A stretch of DNA of 64,000 nt from Desulfotruncus arcticus DSM 17038 (GCF_900113335.1 NZ_FOOX01000008.1:149322-213321); one strand, 5' to 3'; shown: positions 17,827 to 28,133, numbered from the stretch's first letter. Numbers and translations are program-made. Notes: a model not told the origin generated them from the sequence alone.

Positions 17827-20800
17827 TTACAATAAGACAGCCTTATTTATGGAGAAAAAATGCAAATATTTTTCCAGCACCGGCGCACCGGCAATGGAGC
17901 CGGCTGCCCGGGCATAAAGCTCCAACTGAACTTTATATCTGTTTGCAGCCTCTTCAATTTGATTTTCTGACAGCCTGTCGGTTTTGTAATCGATGACAAC
18001 CAGGCCGTCCTTTTCTACGAGCAGGCAATCAATAACACCCTGCAGCAAAATAATTTCTCCTGCCGGGATTTTTCCCGCCTGATCCGGATACAGCTCAGCG
18101 GCTTCAATTCCCGTGGTAAAAGGCACTTCACGCCACAAACGCCCTGCCCCTGCCGCATTGATTAACCTGAGCCCCAGCGGGGTTTTAAAAAATCGAGCTA
18201 TCTGCCCCACCGGCACCAGCCCGCGCTGCCCGGCGCTGATTATTTTCCGGTTAACCATGCTTTCCAGCTGTTGTTCTATTCCGGCTTGATCCAGGGGCCG
18301 GTCCAACGACAGGTTCTGCATAATCAGGTGCGCCACCCGGCCTTTTTCCGCGCCGTCAAACCCGCTGCCCGTATAAAACGCCGGCAGGTTAAAGCCGGGC
18401 GGCAGCTCCGCCGCACCGGTTGCATCCGGGGTCTCCCGGCCCGGGAGGGGCAACGCTATTCCGGGTTCCGCTTCCATTGAATCTTCTTCCAATTCTTCCT
18501 GCCTGTGCCGCCATTCCGTAACTGTTACTTTAGTTGGCAGTCCGGCCAGCTCAAGGTGAGGATACATCCATAACAGCCGGTCGTGCAATTCCCCGGCGCC
18601 AAGCAGCTCTTTGTTCTCCCCGGACCAGCTTTCCTCTTGCTGCCGCAGCCATTCCTCAGGCAGCGGCTCAAGGCGCCGCAGGAATTCCAGCCACGTTTCC
18701 GACTCCGGTTCGTCTCCGGCTTGATCAGTCTCCCGCAAATATTTTAGTGCGACAGCCGGCCACAGAAAAACCCTCCAGTCACAGGTACCGGCCCCGGCAG
18801 TCTCATGCGGTTGGCTTAACATTTGGTTCATTACCGGGCTCATGGCTGCATGGCTCCACAGAGCCGGTCCCAGCCAGCCCACCGGTGTTTTGGCGCCAGC
18901 CAGCAGCGGGGCGCTCAAAGGGCCTTCTGCCGGAGCGGCCAGGCCGCGCCTGTCCCATTCCTGCACCGCTTTGTCCAGATCTTTAATGGCCGCGGTTATA
19001 ATTAACTTTTCCCTGGCCCGGGTCAGGGCCACATAGAGGAGGCGCATTTCCTCCGCCAGCGTCTCAAGCCGCATGCGCTGCTTAATTACCCTTTGCAATA
19101 CCGTGGGATACTTAATTCCCCGCTCCAGGTCCACTATTACCGGCCCGCACCCCAGGCGGCGGTGCAGCAGCGGGTTCCGGCGCAAATCCATAAAATTGAA
19201 GCCCCGCCCCAATCCCGCAACCACCACCACCGGAAATTCAAGCCCCTTGGACCTGTGTACGCTCATCAGACGGACCACATCTTCATTTTCACCCAGGGAA
19301 CGGGCCGCATCCATGTCGCCGCCGGTTTCCCGAACCTGCTCCACAAAACGGAGGAACCGGAACAATCCACGGTAGACAGTCCCTTCAAACCGCCTGGCCC
19401 GGTCCACCAGCGCTCTCAAGTTGGCCTGACGCGCGGCCCCGCCGGGCATGGCCCCAACCAGGTCACAGTAGCCCGTCTGGCGGTACAGCTCTTCCAGTAG
19501 TTCGGCCGGGGATATGCGGGACGCCAGATCCCGCCAGCCATCAAGCCGCTCCAGAAAACGTTTTAAATCATGCATTAATTCCCGGTCAACCTCACCGGCC
19601 CCGGAAGCAACCTGCCTCACCGCACTATAGAAATCTCCCCGGGGGCAGGCCAAACGGATTTGCGCCAGCCGGGCGGCATCCAGACCGACGATCGGGGATC
19701 GCAGCACCGCCGCCAGAGGTATATCACGGACCGGGTTATCGATAATCTGCAGTAAGGCAATTACGGTTTGCACTTCCGGCGCGTCGAAATACCCCCCGCC
19801 GCCGTCCGCGTAGGCAGGAATACCGGACCGGCGGAACTCTTCAAGATAGATTCCGGCCCGGCCTCTGGGCGATCTCATTAAAACCACTATATCCCGCCAG
19901 GTGACCTGCCGCAAGCCGCCGGCACCGCCTTCCCGCACCATTCGGTTAATACGGTCCGCCACCCAGCGCGCTTCCAGCCGCACCAGGTCCAGATCATCCA
20001 AAGCCTCCGTTTCAGCTGCAGCATCCTCAGCTTCCGCGCTTTCCTCACCCATGCCGCTGTCAGGCTGCCCGTAATGTTCCAGCAGGTGAAACTCTACCGG
20101 GGATTCCTCTTCTTCTTTTCCTGACGCTTTTCCTCCCCCTTCACCCGCATTTTCGCCACAGTTCTTTTTCCCGCTGTCTCCGCCGGGACTGCCTGCACCG
20201 GGGTTCAGGCGGGCCCGGTCATCATAGGCCAGCTCAGCCACTTGCTCATTCATTAACCTGCCAAACAGGTAATTAACAGTATTTAGTATTTCCGGGCGGC
20301 TGCGAAAGTTTGAGCGCAGGTCCAGGCGCAAACCTGCTCCCCCGCCTGCGGCTTGATCATCAATACTGCCAAAACTGTGATAATAGCCGAGAAATACCGT
20401 GGGGTCGGCCAGCCGGAACCTGTAGATGCTTTGTTTTACATCCCCCACCAGAAAACGGTTGTCCCCCCGGGCTACCAGACGCAGCACAGCTTCCTGGACT
20501 CCGTTGATATCCTGGTATTCGTCGACCAGCACCTCGCTGAAATACTCCCGGTACTCCAGGGCCACGCCGGACGGCAGCAGCGGAGCGGCAGGGTCGTCAA
20601 GCGGCTCCGCCCCCCAATTGGATTCTTCGGCGTTTTGGGCTAAAACCGCCAGGGCCAAATGTTCAAGATCGGAAAAATCCACCACGGCCCGGTCCAATTT
20701 TTTATTCAGGTATGCTTTTTTAAAACGCAGGGTTAAATCCACCAGTGCCCGCACCAGAGGAGCGGCCCGCAGTAGATCACCGAGCATATCGCCGGTGGAA

Positions 20801-21786
20801 CGGCTAAAACAATCTTTATATATGGCGGCCGACCTTTTTTTAACCCCGTCCCGCAGCTCCTGGACTTTCTTCTTAATTTCTTCCTGCGACTCCCCTTTAC
20901 GCGCCCTGGGCAACGCAGACCAGTTGGTCAGCCTTTCCAGAGCACTTTTAAGCCCATCAAACGGCCCGTCCAGCAGCTGCAGCACCTCACACACCCCGGC
21001 AGCATCCTCCGCCAGCCTTGCTGTATAACCGGACGGCCCGCCCGGCCCGTCTGCCAGCCTTAAAGCCTGCTCCAGATCATCCCGCCAGTTTTCAAATTCC
21101 AGGCGCAGCATGTCCCGCCAGTCCTTGACCCAGGCTTGTTCTTCCCAGGACCGGGCAACGGACTGCTCCAGCATGGCGGCCACACTGTTGAGCCACGCCC
21201 CCGGACGGGGCATGCTGTGGGCAAACTCATACAGGCGGAGAATCAGCTGAACCAGCTCACGGTCGTCTCCATGCCGTCCGGCCATGGTCCGGGCCAGCTG
21301 CAAAAACGGCGATTCCGGTGGTGCATCCCGGTGCTCTTCGTAACATTCCTCCAGCATCGCCTCAATAATTTCAACGCGCAGCATAGCGGCTTCATTTTCA
21401 TCCATGACCCGAAAACCCGGGTCCAGCTTCAAAAGGTAAAAGTGGCTCCTGATGACCTCACTGCAGAAGGAATGAAGCGTCCCGATATTGGCCCGGGGCA
21501 CCAGGAACAGCTGCCGCTGCAGCAGCTCGCTGTCCGGCTGCTCCTGCAGGGCCCCGGCCAAAGCCGCACCAACCCTGTGGCGCATTTCCCCCGCGGCGGC
21601 ATCGGTAAAAGTAACCACCAATAACCTGTCCAAATCCACCGGATTTTGCCGGTCCAACAGCATTTGGATGATTCTCTCCACCAGCACGGCAGTCTTGCCG
21701 GAGCCGGCGGCAGCTGAAACCAGCAGGTTTCCGTTCCGAGTCTCTATCGCTTTGCGCTGCTCACCGGTCCAGCGAATAGAAGTCAA
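17827..21786 (-). CDS. addA: ATP-dependent helicase/nuclease subunit A
   Basis: About 1319 residues from TTG 21786. The frame is open to 21849, but AAGGGGG lies eight bases before this TTG and the protein then begins TSIRWTGEQRKAI as AddA does. UvrD-type helicase motifs are present: Walker A SAAAGSGKTAVLVERI, VLVDEYQDINGVQ and LMSVHRSKGLEFPVV. A C-terminal PD-(D/E)XK nuclease motif (VVIDYKTD) completes the protein. AddAB processes double-strand breaks for recombination. It overlaps the end of addB by about 26 bases. Confidence 0.96.
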   Translation of the reverse strand: MTSIRWTGEQRKAIETRNGNLLVSAAAGSGKTAVLVERIIQMLLDRQNPVDLDRLLVVTFTDAAAGEMRHRVGAALAGALQEQPDSELLQRQLFLVPRANIGTLHSFCSEVIRSHFYLLKLDPGFRVMDENEAAMLRVEIIEAMLEECYEEHRDAPPESPFLQLARTMAGRHGDDRELVQLILRLYEFAHSMPRPGAWLNSVAAMLEQSVARSWEEQAWVKDWRDMLRLEFENWRDDLEQALRLADGPGGPSGYTARLAEDAAGVCEVLQLLDGPFDGLKSALERLTNWSALPRARKGESQEEIKKKVQELRDGVKKRSAAIYKDCFSRSTGDMLGDLLRAAPLVRALVDLTLRFKKAYLNKKLDRAVVDFSDLEHLALAVLAQNAEESNWGAEPLDDPAAPLLPSGVALEYREYFSEVLVDEYQDINGVQEAVLRLVARGDNRFLVGDVKQSIYRFRLADPTVFLGYYHSFGSIDDQAAGGGAGLRLDLRSNFRSRPEILNTVNYLFGRLMNEQVAELAYDDRARLNPGAGSPGGDSGKKNCGENAGEGGGKASGKEEEESPVEFHLLEHYGQPDSGMGEESAEAEDAAAETEALDDLDLVRLEARWVADRINRMVREGGAGGLRQVTWRDIVVLMRSPRGRAGIYLEEFRRSGIPAYADGGGGYFDAPEVQTVIALLQIIDNPVRDIPLAAVLRSPIVGLDAARLAQIRLACPRGDFYSAVRQVASGAGEVDRELMHDLKRFLERLDGWRDLASRISPAELLEELYRQTGYCDLVGAMPGGAARQANLRALVDRARRFEGTVYRGLFRFLRFVEQVRETGGDMDAARSLGENEDVVRLMSVHRSKGLEFPVVVVAGLGRGFNFMDLRRNPLLHRRLGCGPVIVDLERGIKYPTVLQRVIKQRMRLETLAEEMRLLYVALTRAREKLIITAAIKDLDKAVQEWDRRGLAAPAEGPLSAPLLAGAKTPVGWLGPALWSHAAMSPVMNQMLSQPHETAGAGTCDWRVFLWPAVALKYLRETDQAGDEPESETWLEFLRRLEPLPEEWLRQQEESWSGENKELLGAGELHDRLLWMYPHLELAGLPTKVTVTEWRHRQEELEEDSMEAEPGIALPLPGRETPDATGAAELPPGFNLPAFYTGSGFDGAEKGRVAHLIMQNLSLDRPLDQAGIEQQLESMVNRKIISAGQRGLVPVGQIARFFKTPLGLRLINAAGAGRLWREVPFTTGIEAAELYPDQAGKIPAGEIILLQGVIDCLLVEKDGLVVIDYKTDRLSENQIEEAANRYKVQLELYARAAGSIAGAPVLEKYLHFFSINKAVLL

Positions 21787-24700
21787 AGCAGGCACCCCCT
21801 TTTCGTCCGACTTCATATTGTACGCGGCGCCTGAGTTCCTTGGCATCAAGGTTTAAACTGCGAAACCGGTTTTCCGGCAGCCATAAATCAAACCGGCAAA
21901 CCGAACCATAGACGCAAAAATCACAGGCCCCGGCCTTACCCACTTTTAGCGGGGCGATATCAACCCGCCCGGCGGCTATGTCCTGCCCGATAATTTTCAG
22001 CAGCTGCCCCAGGGCATCCAGCAGCCACTGAAACTCTCCCGGTGTATATACCGAAGCCGCACTGCGGCCGGAAATACCGCCGTCCTTGTTTAATGAGGCG
22101 GGCACCAGCAGCGAGGAGCAGCCCGGCGCCAACCCTTGATCCAACAGCCGGTACAGTTCAGCTCCGCAGTCAACCAGCAAACCGTTTAATTTAAATTGTT
22201 TCAACCATTCCCGTTCTAATTGAGGAAGAGGCACATCCGGAACAGACAGGTTTAAAATGGGGCGCTGCACTCTCAGGTAAAATGCCCCTGCAGGTTCAAC
22301 TATCTGCCCGGCGCGGGCACAAACCGCCGCAAAGTATTCCAGGGCCACCTGCAAATACACCAGCAGCTGAAGCTGGGCCCCCGCCAGCACCCGGGGCAGC
22401 TCAAGCTTTTCCGGTCCGGACTTGTAATCGATAATCCGCAAATAATAGCCTTCCCGGCCCGGCCCCAGATCCACCCTGTCGATGCGCCCGCTTAAGGTTA
22501 GCTTCACCCCGCCGGCAAGCTCCACTTCCAGCGACGGCAGCAGCAGCTCAGGCCCCAAAGGCGCCGGGCCGGTTATCCCCCCGGCTTCCGCCGGAATTTT
22601 TCCCTGCGGCCCGAAATATACTTCCAAGGCCGCGGGGCGAAAGTTACTCTCCCTCATCTGCCTGGTCATGGCCAGAGCAGTGTCGTTTAAACGCTCCAGC
22701 AGACGGTCTTTTTGCCGGTGCATACGGGCGCTGCTCAATAAAATCTTGCCCTGCAGGCGTGGGGCCAGAGTATCTACAATTTCGGTGCAAATACCTTTAA
22801 CCTGTTCGTCGTCCAGTTGATCCCAGTGGGCTCCGGCATCGGTTACCTTTTCCACAAAAATTCGCAAAGCCTCGTGGTAGAGCTGGCCGGTATCAGGAGG
22901 CGCCAGCCGGTAGACAGCCCTTTCTTCGAGCTGCAGCCCGTGGGCTAAAAAGTGCGCAAAGGGACACCGGACGAACCGTTCCAGGCGCGAAACGCTGCTG
23001 GTAAAATATTTTTGTTTACGATTGCCGCGGCTCCATAAACCAAGCGACAGGTCCTCGCCCAACGGAGCTTCTGTGTTTCTGCCGGACAGACTGTTAACCA
23101 GCAGCTTCATTTTGGGCCGCCACTCGGCCTTTGCAGCCAGCAGGTTGTACAGCCTCCACCACGCCGGGTGAATCTGATGTCCCCAGGCCGCTTCCCGCCA
23201 GCGCAGCGCAAGGCGGGGCAGCAGTCCCGCCGGGTGCTCCATAAAATCCAGGTCAGCCCAACCTCCGGGAGGGTCTGTCGGCATTAATTCGGCTTCCAGC
23301 CAGGGGAAAAGTTCCCGGACCCGCCTGATGACCATTGAAGGGGAAGCGGCCCTGCCTTCATCGTCGCCCAGGGGGTAGCTTAAATAAAGCGCGCCGCCGG
23401 TGCGGGTAAGCGCCCGGTACACCAGAAATTGCTCCTGGTACAGGCTGTCCCTGGTCCCCGGCGGCAGCTCCAGCTCTTTTGCGGCCAGGCGATCGGCCAG
23501 CAGCTCCCGCTCCCGCTCGGTGAAGACACCGTATTTACGAATGGCAGCCGGCAAAACACCCTCGGAAAGCCCCGGGATAAAAAGAGCTGCCACATCGCGC
23601 GGGGGACGGGAGCGATCCAGGCTGCCTATGGTTACCGCATCCAGCCCGGGTGGAATCATACTCAGGCTCAGCGCCTCAAAGCCCGCGTCAAGCACCGCGC
23701 CCCACTCGGCCATGGTCAGCCTGTCATGGCCCAGCACTTCGGCCAGTTCATCCAGCAGCCCGTTGACCAGCCGCCAGACCTGAAGGTGCTGGCGCGTCAG
23801 TTCGGGACGGCCCGCATCAAAAGCAGCCCTGCTCCATTGATCCATCCGCCACGGAATACCAAGCTCCAAACATAGCTCCACCAAAACACGGGACCAGTCC
23901 CGCCCCGTCATGCGGCCCGGCCGGCCGGAAGCCGCATCCCGCACCTTTAGCTGGGCGGCCCTTAATTCCTTTACCGCCCTCCGGCGCATAGCGTCCATTT
24001 CAGCCAGTTCCGGCGGGAGATCCTCTGCCGGTTGCTCTTCCAGCCAGCTACGTCCGGGCACATACCGCCAGGGTTCTTCGCTATACCATTTGCTCCCCCT
24101 GATTCCCGCCGCCAGCACATAGTTTTCCAACCGGTCTGTTTCATCCCGGCTCAACGGCGCCAGCCCGGTTTTTAAATACCGAAACACGGGATCATAAGTC
24201 CAGCCCGACTGCCAGACTTCCGCCGCCGACCTCAACAGTTCAACCAACGGATGGTGCATTACGCTTTGCCTGTGATCTATAAAAAAGGGGATTTCGTAAT
24301 CCTCAAAAACCCGCTGCAACAAAGGGAAGTAAACATTAATGTCCCTTACCGCAACCATAATTCTGCGGGGACGCAGGCCACCGTCCCGCATTAGCCTGCG
24401 AACTTTTCTGGCTATGCCTTCCACTTCGGCCCGGGTATTGACCGCGGCAGCGAGAAAAATCCGGTTAAGCCGCTCTTTGTAAGCATGCACCGGGTAGGTG
24501 AAGAAATTTTTCTCCAGGTAGGCGAGTTCCGGCGCGTCCTTAAAACGCCAATTGACACCGGGAGCCAAATAAACGGTTTCCACCGCCGCACCGGCAGCGC
24601 GGGCCAGGCGGCAGAGCCTGTGACAGGTTTCCCCGGGCTTGACAAAAGGGTGATTCTCCGGCAGGCGCCTTTTGGTGGAAGCCTCATCCAGGCACAGTGT

Positions 24701-25369
24701 CAGGGTAAGCTCCTTTGACTTTTGGAGCAGCGCCTTGATCACCTCGTATTCCTGGGGGCTAAAAGAATTAAACCCGTCTACCCATACCCGGCACCCCTCC
24801 AACAAAGCCGCGCCCGGTATTTGCCCGGCCAGCAGGTTCAAGTAATCATCCGGATCGGTATATTTATCAGCCAGTTTTTCATTGATCCGGTGAAAAACCA
24901 GGCTGAAGTCCCTTAGCTTCATACCCAGTTGTCCGGCTTCCCGCCCGGCTGCCCCGATTAAATCCTCCGGGGATAGCCGGCAGGTTTTTACCTCACCCAC
25001 CAGTTCGGAAAGAGACGCCAGAAAGCCGGGCCGGTTTTGCAGCGCGCCCATCATTTCCAAACTGCCTTTTTCCTCCAGCAAAACACCTTTAAGCATCATC
25101 CTGCGCCCCAGTTCACTAACCGGGAGCAGCGCGGCGCCACCGGTTTCCCGCAGCACCCGGTGCGCAAAACGGCGAAAGCTGTAGACCTGGGCCCGCATGC
25201 TCCCGCCAAACTGAGCCAGTTCCCGTTCCATTGAGAAAGTCTCCTGGGCCGGGACGATAAAAACCAGCGGCGGTCCCAGCGGATTCTCCCGCAGCCCGGC
25301 AAAAATCTCATCCAGGCAGCGGCGGGTCTTGCCAACTCCCGCACGCCCCAATAACAAACGCAGGGTCAT
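21761..25369 (-). CDS. addB: ATP-dependent helicase/nuclease subunit B
   Basis: 1202 residues. Walker A-like GRAGVGKTRR sits at the N-terminus. The nuclease motif IIDYKSG is near residue 970. Four Cys for the AddB 4Fe-4S cluster are present, one in FVRCPFAHF near residue 800 and three in CDFCVYGSVC near the C-terminus. It is the scanning and nuclease partner of AddA and is translationally coupled to it. Confidence 0.96.
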   Translation of the reverse strand: MTLRLLLGRAGVGKTRRCLDEIFAGLRENPLGPPLVFIVPAQETFSMERELAQFGGSMRAQVYSFRRFAHRVLRETGGAALLPVSELGRRMMLKGVLLEEKGSLEMMGALQNRPGFLASLSELVGEVKTCRLSPEDLIGAAGREAGQLGMKLRDFSLVFHRINEKLADKYTDPDDYLNLLAGQIPGAALLEGCRVWVDGFNSFSPQEYEVIKALLQKSKELTLTLCLDEASTKRRLPENHPFVKPGETCHRLCRLARAAGAAVETVYLAPGVNWRFKDAPELAYLEKNFFTYPVHAYKERLNRIFLAAAVNTRAEVEGIARKVRRLMRDGGLRPRRIMVAVRDINVYFPLLQRVFEDYEIPFFIDHRQSVMHHPLVELLRSAAEVWQSGWTYDPVFRYLKTGLAPLSRDETDRLENYVLAAGIRGSKWYSEEPWRYVPGRSWLEEQPAEDLPPELAEMDAMRRRAVKELRAAQLKVRDAASGRPGRMTGRDWSRVLVELCLELGIPWRMDQWSRAAFDAGRPELTRQHLQVWRLVNGLLDELAEVLGHDRLTMAEWGAVLDAGFEALSLSMIPPGLDAVTIGSLDRSRPPRDVAALFIPGLSEGVLPAAIRKYGVFTERERELLADRLAAKELELPPGTRDSLYQEQFLVYRALTRTGGALYLSYPLGDDEGRAASPSMVIRRVRELFPWLEAELMPTDPPGGWADLDFMEHPAGLLPRLALRWREAAWGHQIHPAWWRLYNLLAAKAEWRPKMKLLVNSLSGRNTEAPLGEDLSLGLWSRGNRKQKYFTSSVSRLERFVRCPFAHFLAHGLQLEERAVYRLAPPDTGQLYHEALRIFVEKVTDAGAHWDQLDDEQVKGICTEIVDTLAPRLQGKILLSSARMHRQKDRLLERLNDTALAMTRQMRESNFRPAALEVYFGPQGKIPAEAGGITGPAPLGPELLLPSLEVELAGGVKLTLSGRIDRVDLGPGREGYYLRIIDYKSGPEKLELPRVLAGAQLQLLVYLQVALEYFAAVCARAGQIVEPAGAFYLRVQRPILNLSVPDVPLPQLEREWLKQFKLNGLLVDCGAELYRLLDQGLAPGCSSLLVPASLNKDGGISGRSAASVYTPGEFQWLLDALGQLLKIIGQDIAAGRVDIAPLKVGKAGACDFCVYGSVCRFDLWLPENRFRSLNLDAKELRRRVQYEVGRKGGACFDFYSLDR

Positions 25370-25459
25370 AATTATCCCCCTTGCAATTAGATAAAAGTAC
25401 TAAATCCAAATTTAGCTCATAAAATATAAGGATGAACAGCCAAACGGGGTGAGTTAAAG

Positions 25460-25795
25460 ATGGCTTCCAAGCAAGTTCCATGTGTTTCCGGGCGCTACAG
25501 AAGCGTCAAACCCGGAGATACCTTGTACACCATTGCACGAGAAACGGGTACAACGTTGGATATACTGACAAGGCTCAATCCCGGCATCGACCCTCTGAAC
25601 CTGCAGGTGGGGCAAATGATCTGCCTTCCCGAAGTTGCTTGTGCTTCAGGGATTTATTGGATTGTAGCCCCGGGCGACACGCTACATCTAATTGCCCAAT
25701 CAATAGGAACCACCGTCGCTAGATTATTAGAGTTAAACCCCAATATAGACCCCTCCAATCTGCAGGAAAACCAAACCATCTGCCTGCCGGAATAA
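25460..25795 (+). CDS. Protein with two LysM domains
   Basis: 111 residues, made of two LysM repeats (about residues 11-55 and 62-108). The repeat cores are VKPGDTLYTIARETGTT and VAPGDTLHLIAQSIGTT, each followed by LNPxIDPxNL and ICLP. LysM binds peptidoglycan. No signal peptide is visible; short LysM proteins without one occur in spore coats of Firmicutes, which is a possible role. Confidence 0.85.
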   Translation: MASKQVPCVSGRYRSVKPGDTLYTIARETGTTLDILTRLNPGIDPLNLQVGQMICLPEVACASGIYWIVAPGDTLHLIAQSIGTTVARLLELNPNIDPSNLQENQTICLPE

Positions 25796-25797
25796 AG

Positions 25798-25925
<128 letters not shown>

Positions 25926-25935
25926 TAAATAGTAT

Positions 25936-25966
25936 AAGCCACCCCGGGATATGGGTGGCTTTTTGA
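25936..25966. terminator. Bidirectional terminator
   Basis: AAGCCACCC pairs with GGGTGGCTT and is followed by T5 on the plus strand. On the minus strand it follows the gene ending at 26003. Confidence 0.8.
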
Positions 25967-26002
25967 ATTAATCTGAAACGTAAATCTCCGGGACGCCTGC
26001 AG

Positions 26003-26257
26003 CTAGCCCTCCAAATAGTATAAAACGTAAGCCCTTTCCGGATCCTGGCGGATTGTCTCCATCACCTCGGGGGATACCGAAATTTCACCGACGAAATTAA
26101 AATCCGAGTCCAGTTCAAAATCCTCCTCATCGGTTGCCTTGTAGCATTCCAAAACCGCATTGGGGTCCTCGGTTTTTATATCCAGGGACAAGTACTGCTT
26201 TTTGGCCTCGTCCAAGGAATCTGCAAAGATAATTCTTGTATTTGTTGTATGTTTCAT
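26003..26257 (-). CDS. Small acidic hypothetical protein
   Basis: 84 residues from ATG 26257. The frame starts seven codons earlier, but that ATG lies inside the AGGAGG ribosome site, so 26257 is the likely start. It is acidic (DEEDFELDSDFNF) with no membrane segment or recognised domain. It lies between two terminators and so is a separate small transcript. Confidence 0.65.
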   Translation of the reverse strand: MKHTTNTRIIFADSLDEAKKQYLSLDIKTEDPNAVLECYKATDEEDFELDSDFNFVGEISVSPEVMETIRQDPERAYVLYYLEG

Positions 26258-26320
26258 CCTTGATTTCCTCCTGTGCACTTTTAAACATAAAATACACCCA
26301 ATTTAGGCAAATCGCAACCC

Positions 26321-26351
26321 CTAAAAAGAAAAAGTGCCTTTATCGGGCACT
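26321..26351 (-). terminator. Terminator overlapping a 24-codon frame
   Basis: On the minus strand AGTGCC (26351-26346 region) pairs with GGCACT, followed by TTTTTCTTTTT. The stop codon of the 24-codon frame at 26340 lies in the loop. It may serve both this frame and the upstream NamZ gene. Confidence 0.7.
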
Positions 26352-26414
26352 CACAAATCTCACAAATTTTCTTTTAAAAAAAGCAACGATAAGAGCCAGT
26401 ATCATTAAACTCAT
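26340..26414 (-). CDS. 24-residue hydrophobic peptide, candidate small membrane protein or toxin
   Basis: The peptide MSLMILALIVAFFKRKF then VRFVSAR has one short membrane-like stretch followed by a basic tail, the pattern of small toxic or regulatory membrane peptides. AGGGAG lies about ten bases before ATG 26414. Upstream, TTGAAT and TATAAG with a 17-base spacer could be a promoter. The stop is inside the terminator hairpin. No homologue is claimed. Confidence 0.4.
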   Translation of the reverse strand: MSLMILALIVAFFKRKFVRFVSAR

Positions 26415-26531
26415 TGCCACATATCTCCCTTATATCTAAATACGTCATACTATTCAAGCCTCCGACATATTGACACAGCAAGCCGTTATTAACCGCAGAA
26501 GGGTGTAACGAAATAAGGGAGCAATCTTAGC

Positions 26532-28133
26532 TTAATAATCCACGGTTACAGTCCGGGTGTCCGCAATCCAGTCAACCTTTGCCCCCAAATATTCACCGAC
26601 ATAGCGAAAAGGAATCATAATCCGGTTGTTTTTCAACACCGGCTCAGTGTCCATAATCATCTCGCTGCCGTTAACCGTGGTCTGTTGGCTGCCGAGTTCA
26701 AAAACCACCCTGATTCCTGATTTGACAATTGTCGCCGTTCTGGCGGCATCATCCCAATTTACTTCCGCCCCGAGTGCTTCAGTGACTGCCCGCAAGGGAA
26801 TCACAGTCCGGTTGTTTTGGTCAACATAAGGCGGTGAATCAAAAGTAATAGGTGAACCGTTTACTTTAATTACAATATTGCCGGAAATATTTCCGGCAAT
26901 ATTTCCGACCACGTCCCCGGTGCCTGAAGAATTATCCGTTCCGTAAATCAGATATTTTTTTCTTTCTTCTTTAAACTGGTTCAAAGCGGGTGTATACTTG
27001 GCCTCTATTTGCTGGGGCGTCAAACCCTGCTCCAGGTACAGGCCGATCTTATTTGTGCCCATGATTTTGTCAAACATCACCCTGTCCTTACCCTCGACGC
27101 TTTTAGGAACCTGGAAGTTATTTAACGAATGGGCGTAGGCCAGTGCGTAGAACCCGGTTCTGGCAGGGTTAAAGGTTCCGGGGTCTGTTATATTTAACCG
27201 GACTCCGCCCCGCTGGTTTCTTTGCTCAGGAATAAATTGCACTCCGGGCAGACCTGCTCCGTTCAGCAAGTCGGCAAATTTCTGGGGATCTATACCACTG
27301 CCGCCAATCCACTTAAAATAATCCTGCTGGCCGACTCCCGTTCCTTCCCCCAGTCCCGTCGCCATATAACAGCGGGCTGAATACAAATCGGGCAGCATTG
27401 GAGAGGTTTGTACCCAGGTCAGCCCCGTCTCTTCAAAAGTCATGTTTCTGTCGTAGCCCTGCATCGGCACTACAGCCAGATCCGCACCGATATTTCTGTT
27501 ATAGTATTGGGCCAGTTCGCCGGCGGTCATCCCATGGGCCATAGGCAGATTATCCACCCCGACAAAGGTTTCATAACCTTCCTCCAACACGGGCCCGTCA
27601 ACAATATTTCCACCGACAGGATTGGGACGGTCCAACACAATAACCTGCTTACCGTATTTTTGCGCCGCAACCATGCAATAATTTAAGGTAGACATATATG
27701 TATAGGTCCTGGAGCCAATGTCCTGAATATCAAAAACCAGTACATCCAAACCCTGCAGCATATCTGCCGACGGCATTCTGGTAGATCCATACAGACTGTA
27801 GACCGGTATGCCAAACCGCGGGTGGGTGTATGACGTAACATACTCGCCGGCGCTGGCTTTGCCGTCAATGCCGTGTTCCGGTCCGAAAAGCGCCACCAAA
27901 TTAGTTGAACTATCTCCGGCCAGTACGTCAATTGTGCTTTCCCCCCGGCTGTTAACACCGGTCTGGTTGGTCACCAAACCAATCTTCTTACCCTCAATAA
28001 GCTGATGGTATTGGGGGCTGGTCATTAGCATTTCGTCCCCCAGTTTAAACCCTGAAGCCGGGGCCGCGCCGGCAACACCGGAACATACCAGCAGCATGAC
28101 AGCGGACAACAGGGTCAACAGTACTTTTTTCAT
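26532..28133 (-). CDS. NamZ-like exo-beta-N-acetylmuramidase (DUF1343) with copper-amine-oxidase-N-like domain
   Basis: 533 residues. There is a signal peptide at 1-23, then the DUF1343/NamZ domain to about residue 395 with GKKIGLVTNQTGV, ALFGPEHGIDG, DVLVFDIQDIGSRTYTY and DRPNPVGG. A repetitive GNIAGNISGNI linker near residue 410 leads to a copper-amine-oxidase N-terminal-like domain (VIPLRAVTEALGAEVNW and MIPFRYVGEYLGAKVDW). NamZ releases terminal MurNAc from muropeptides. The C-terminal domain is common in Clostridia secreted proteins and may anchor to the wall. Confidence 0.9.
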   Translation of the reverse strand: MKKVLLTLLSAVMLLVCSGVAGAAPASGFKLGDEMLMTSPQYHQLIEGKKIGLVTNQTGVNSRGESTIDVLAGDSSTNLVALFGPEHGIDGKASAGEYVTSYTHPRFGIPVYSLYGSTRMPSADMLQGLDVLVFDIQDIGSRTYTYMSTLNYCMVAAQKYGKQVIVLDRPNPVGGNIVDGPVLEEGYETFVGVDNLPMAHGMTAGELAQYYNRNIGADLAVVPMQGYDRNMTFEETGLTWVQTSPMLPDLYSARCYMATGLGEGTGVGQQDYFKWIGGSGIDPQKFADLLNGAGLPGVQFIPEQRNQRGGVRLNITDPGTFNPARTGFYALAYAHSLNNFQVPKSVEGKDRVMFDKIMGTNKIGLYLEQGLTPQQIEAKYTPALNQFKEERKKYLIYGTDNSSGTGDVVGNIAGNISGNIVIKVNGSPITFDSPPYVDQNNRTVIPLRAVTEALGAEVNWDDAARTATIVKSGIRVVFELGSQQTTVNGSEMIMDTEPVLKNNRIMIPFRYVGEYLGAKVDWIADTRTVTVDY

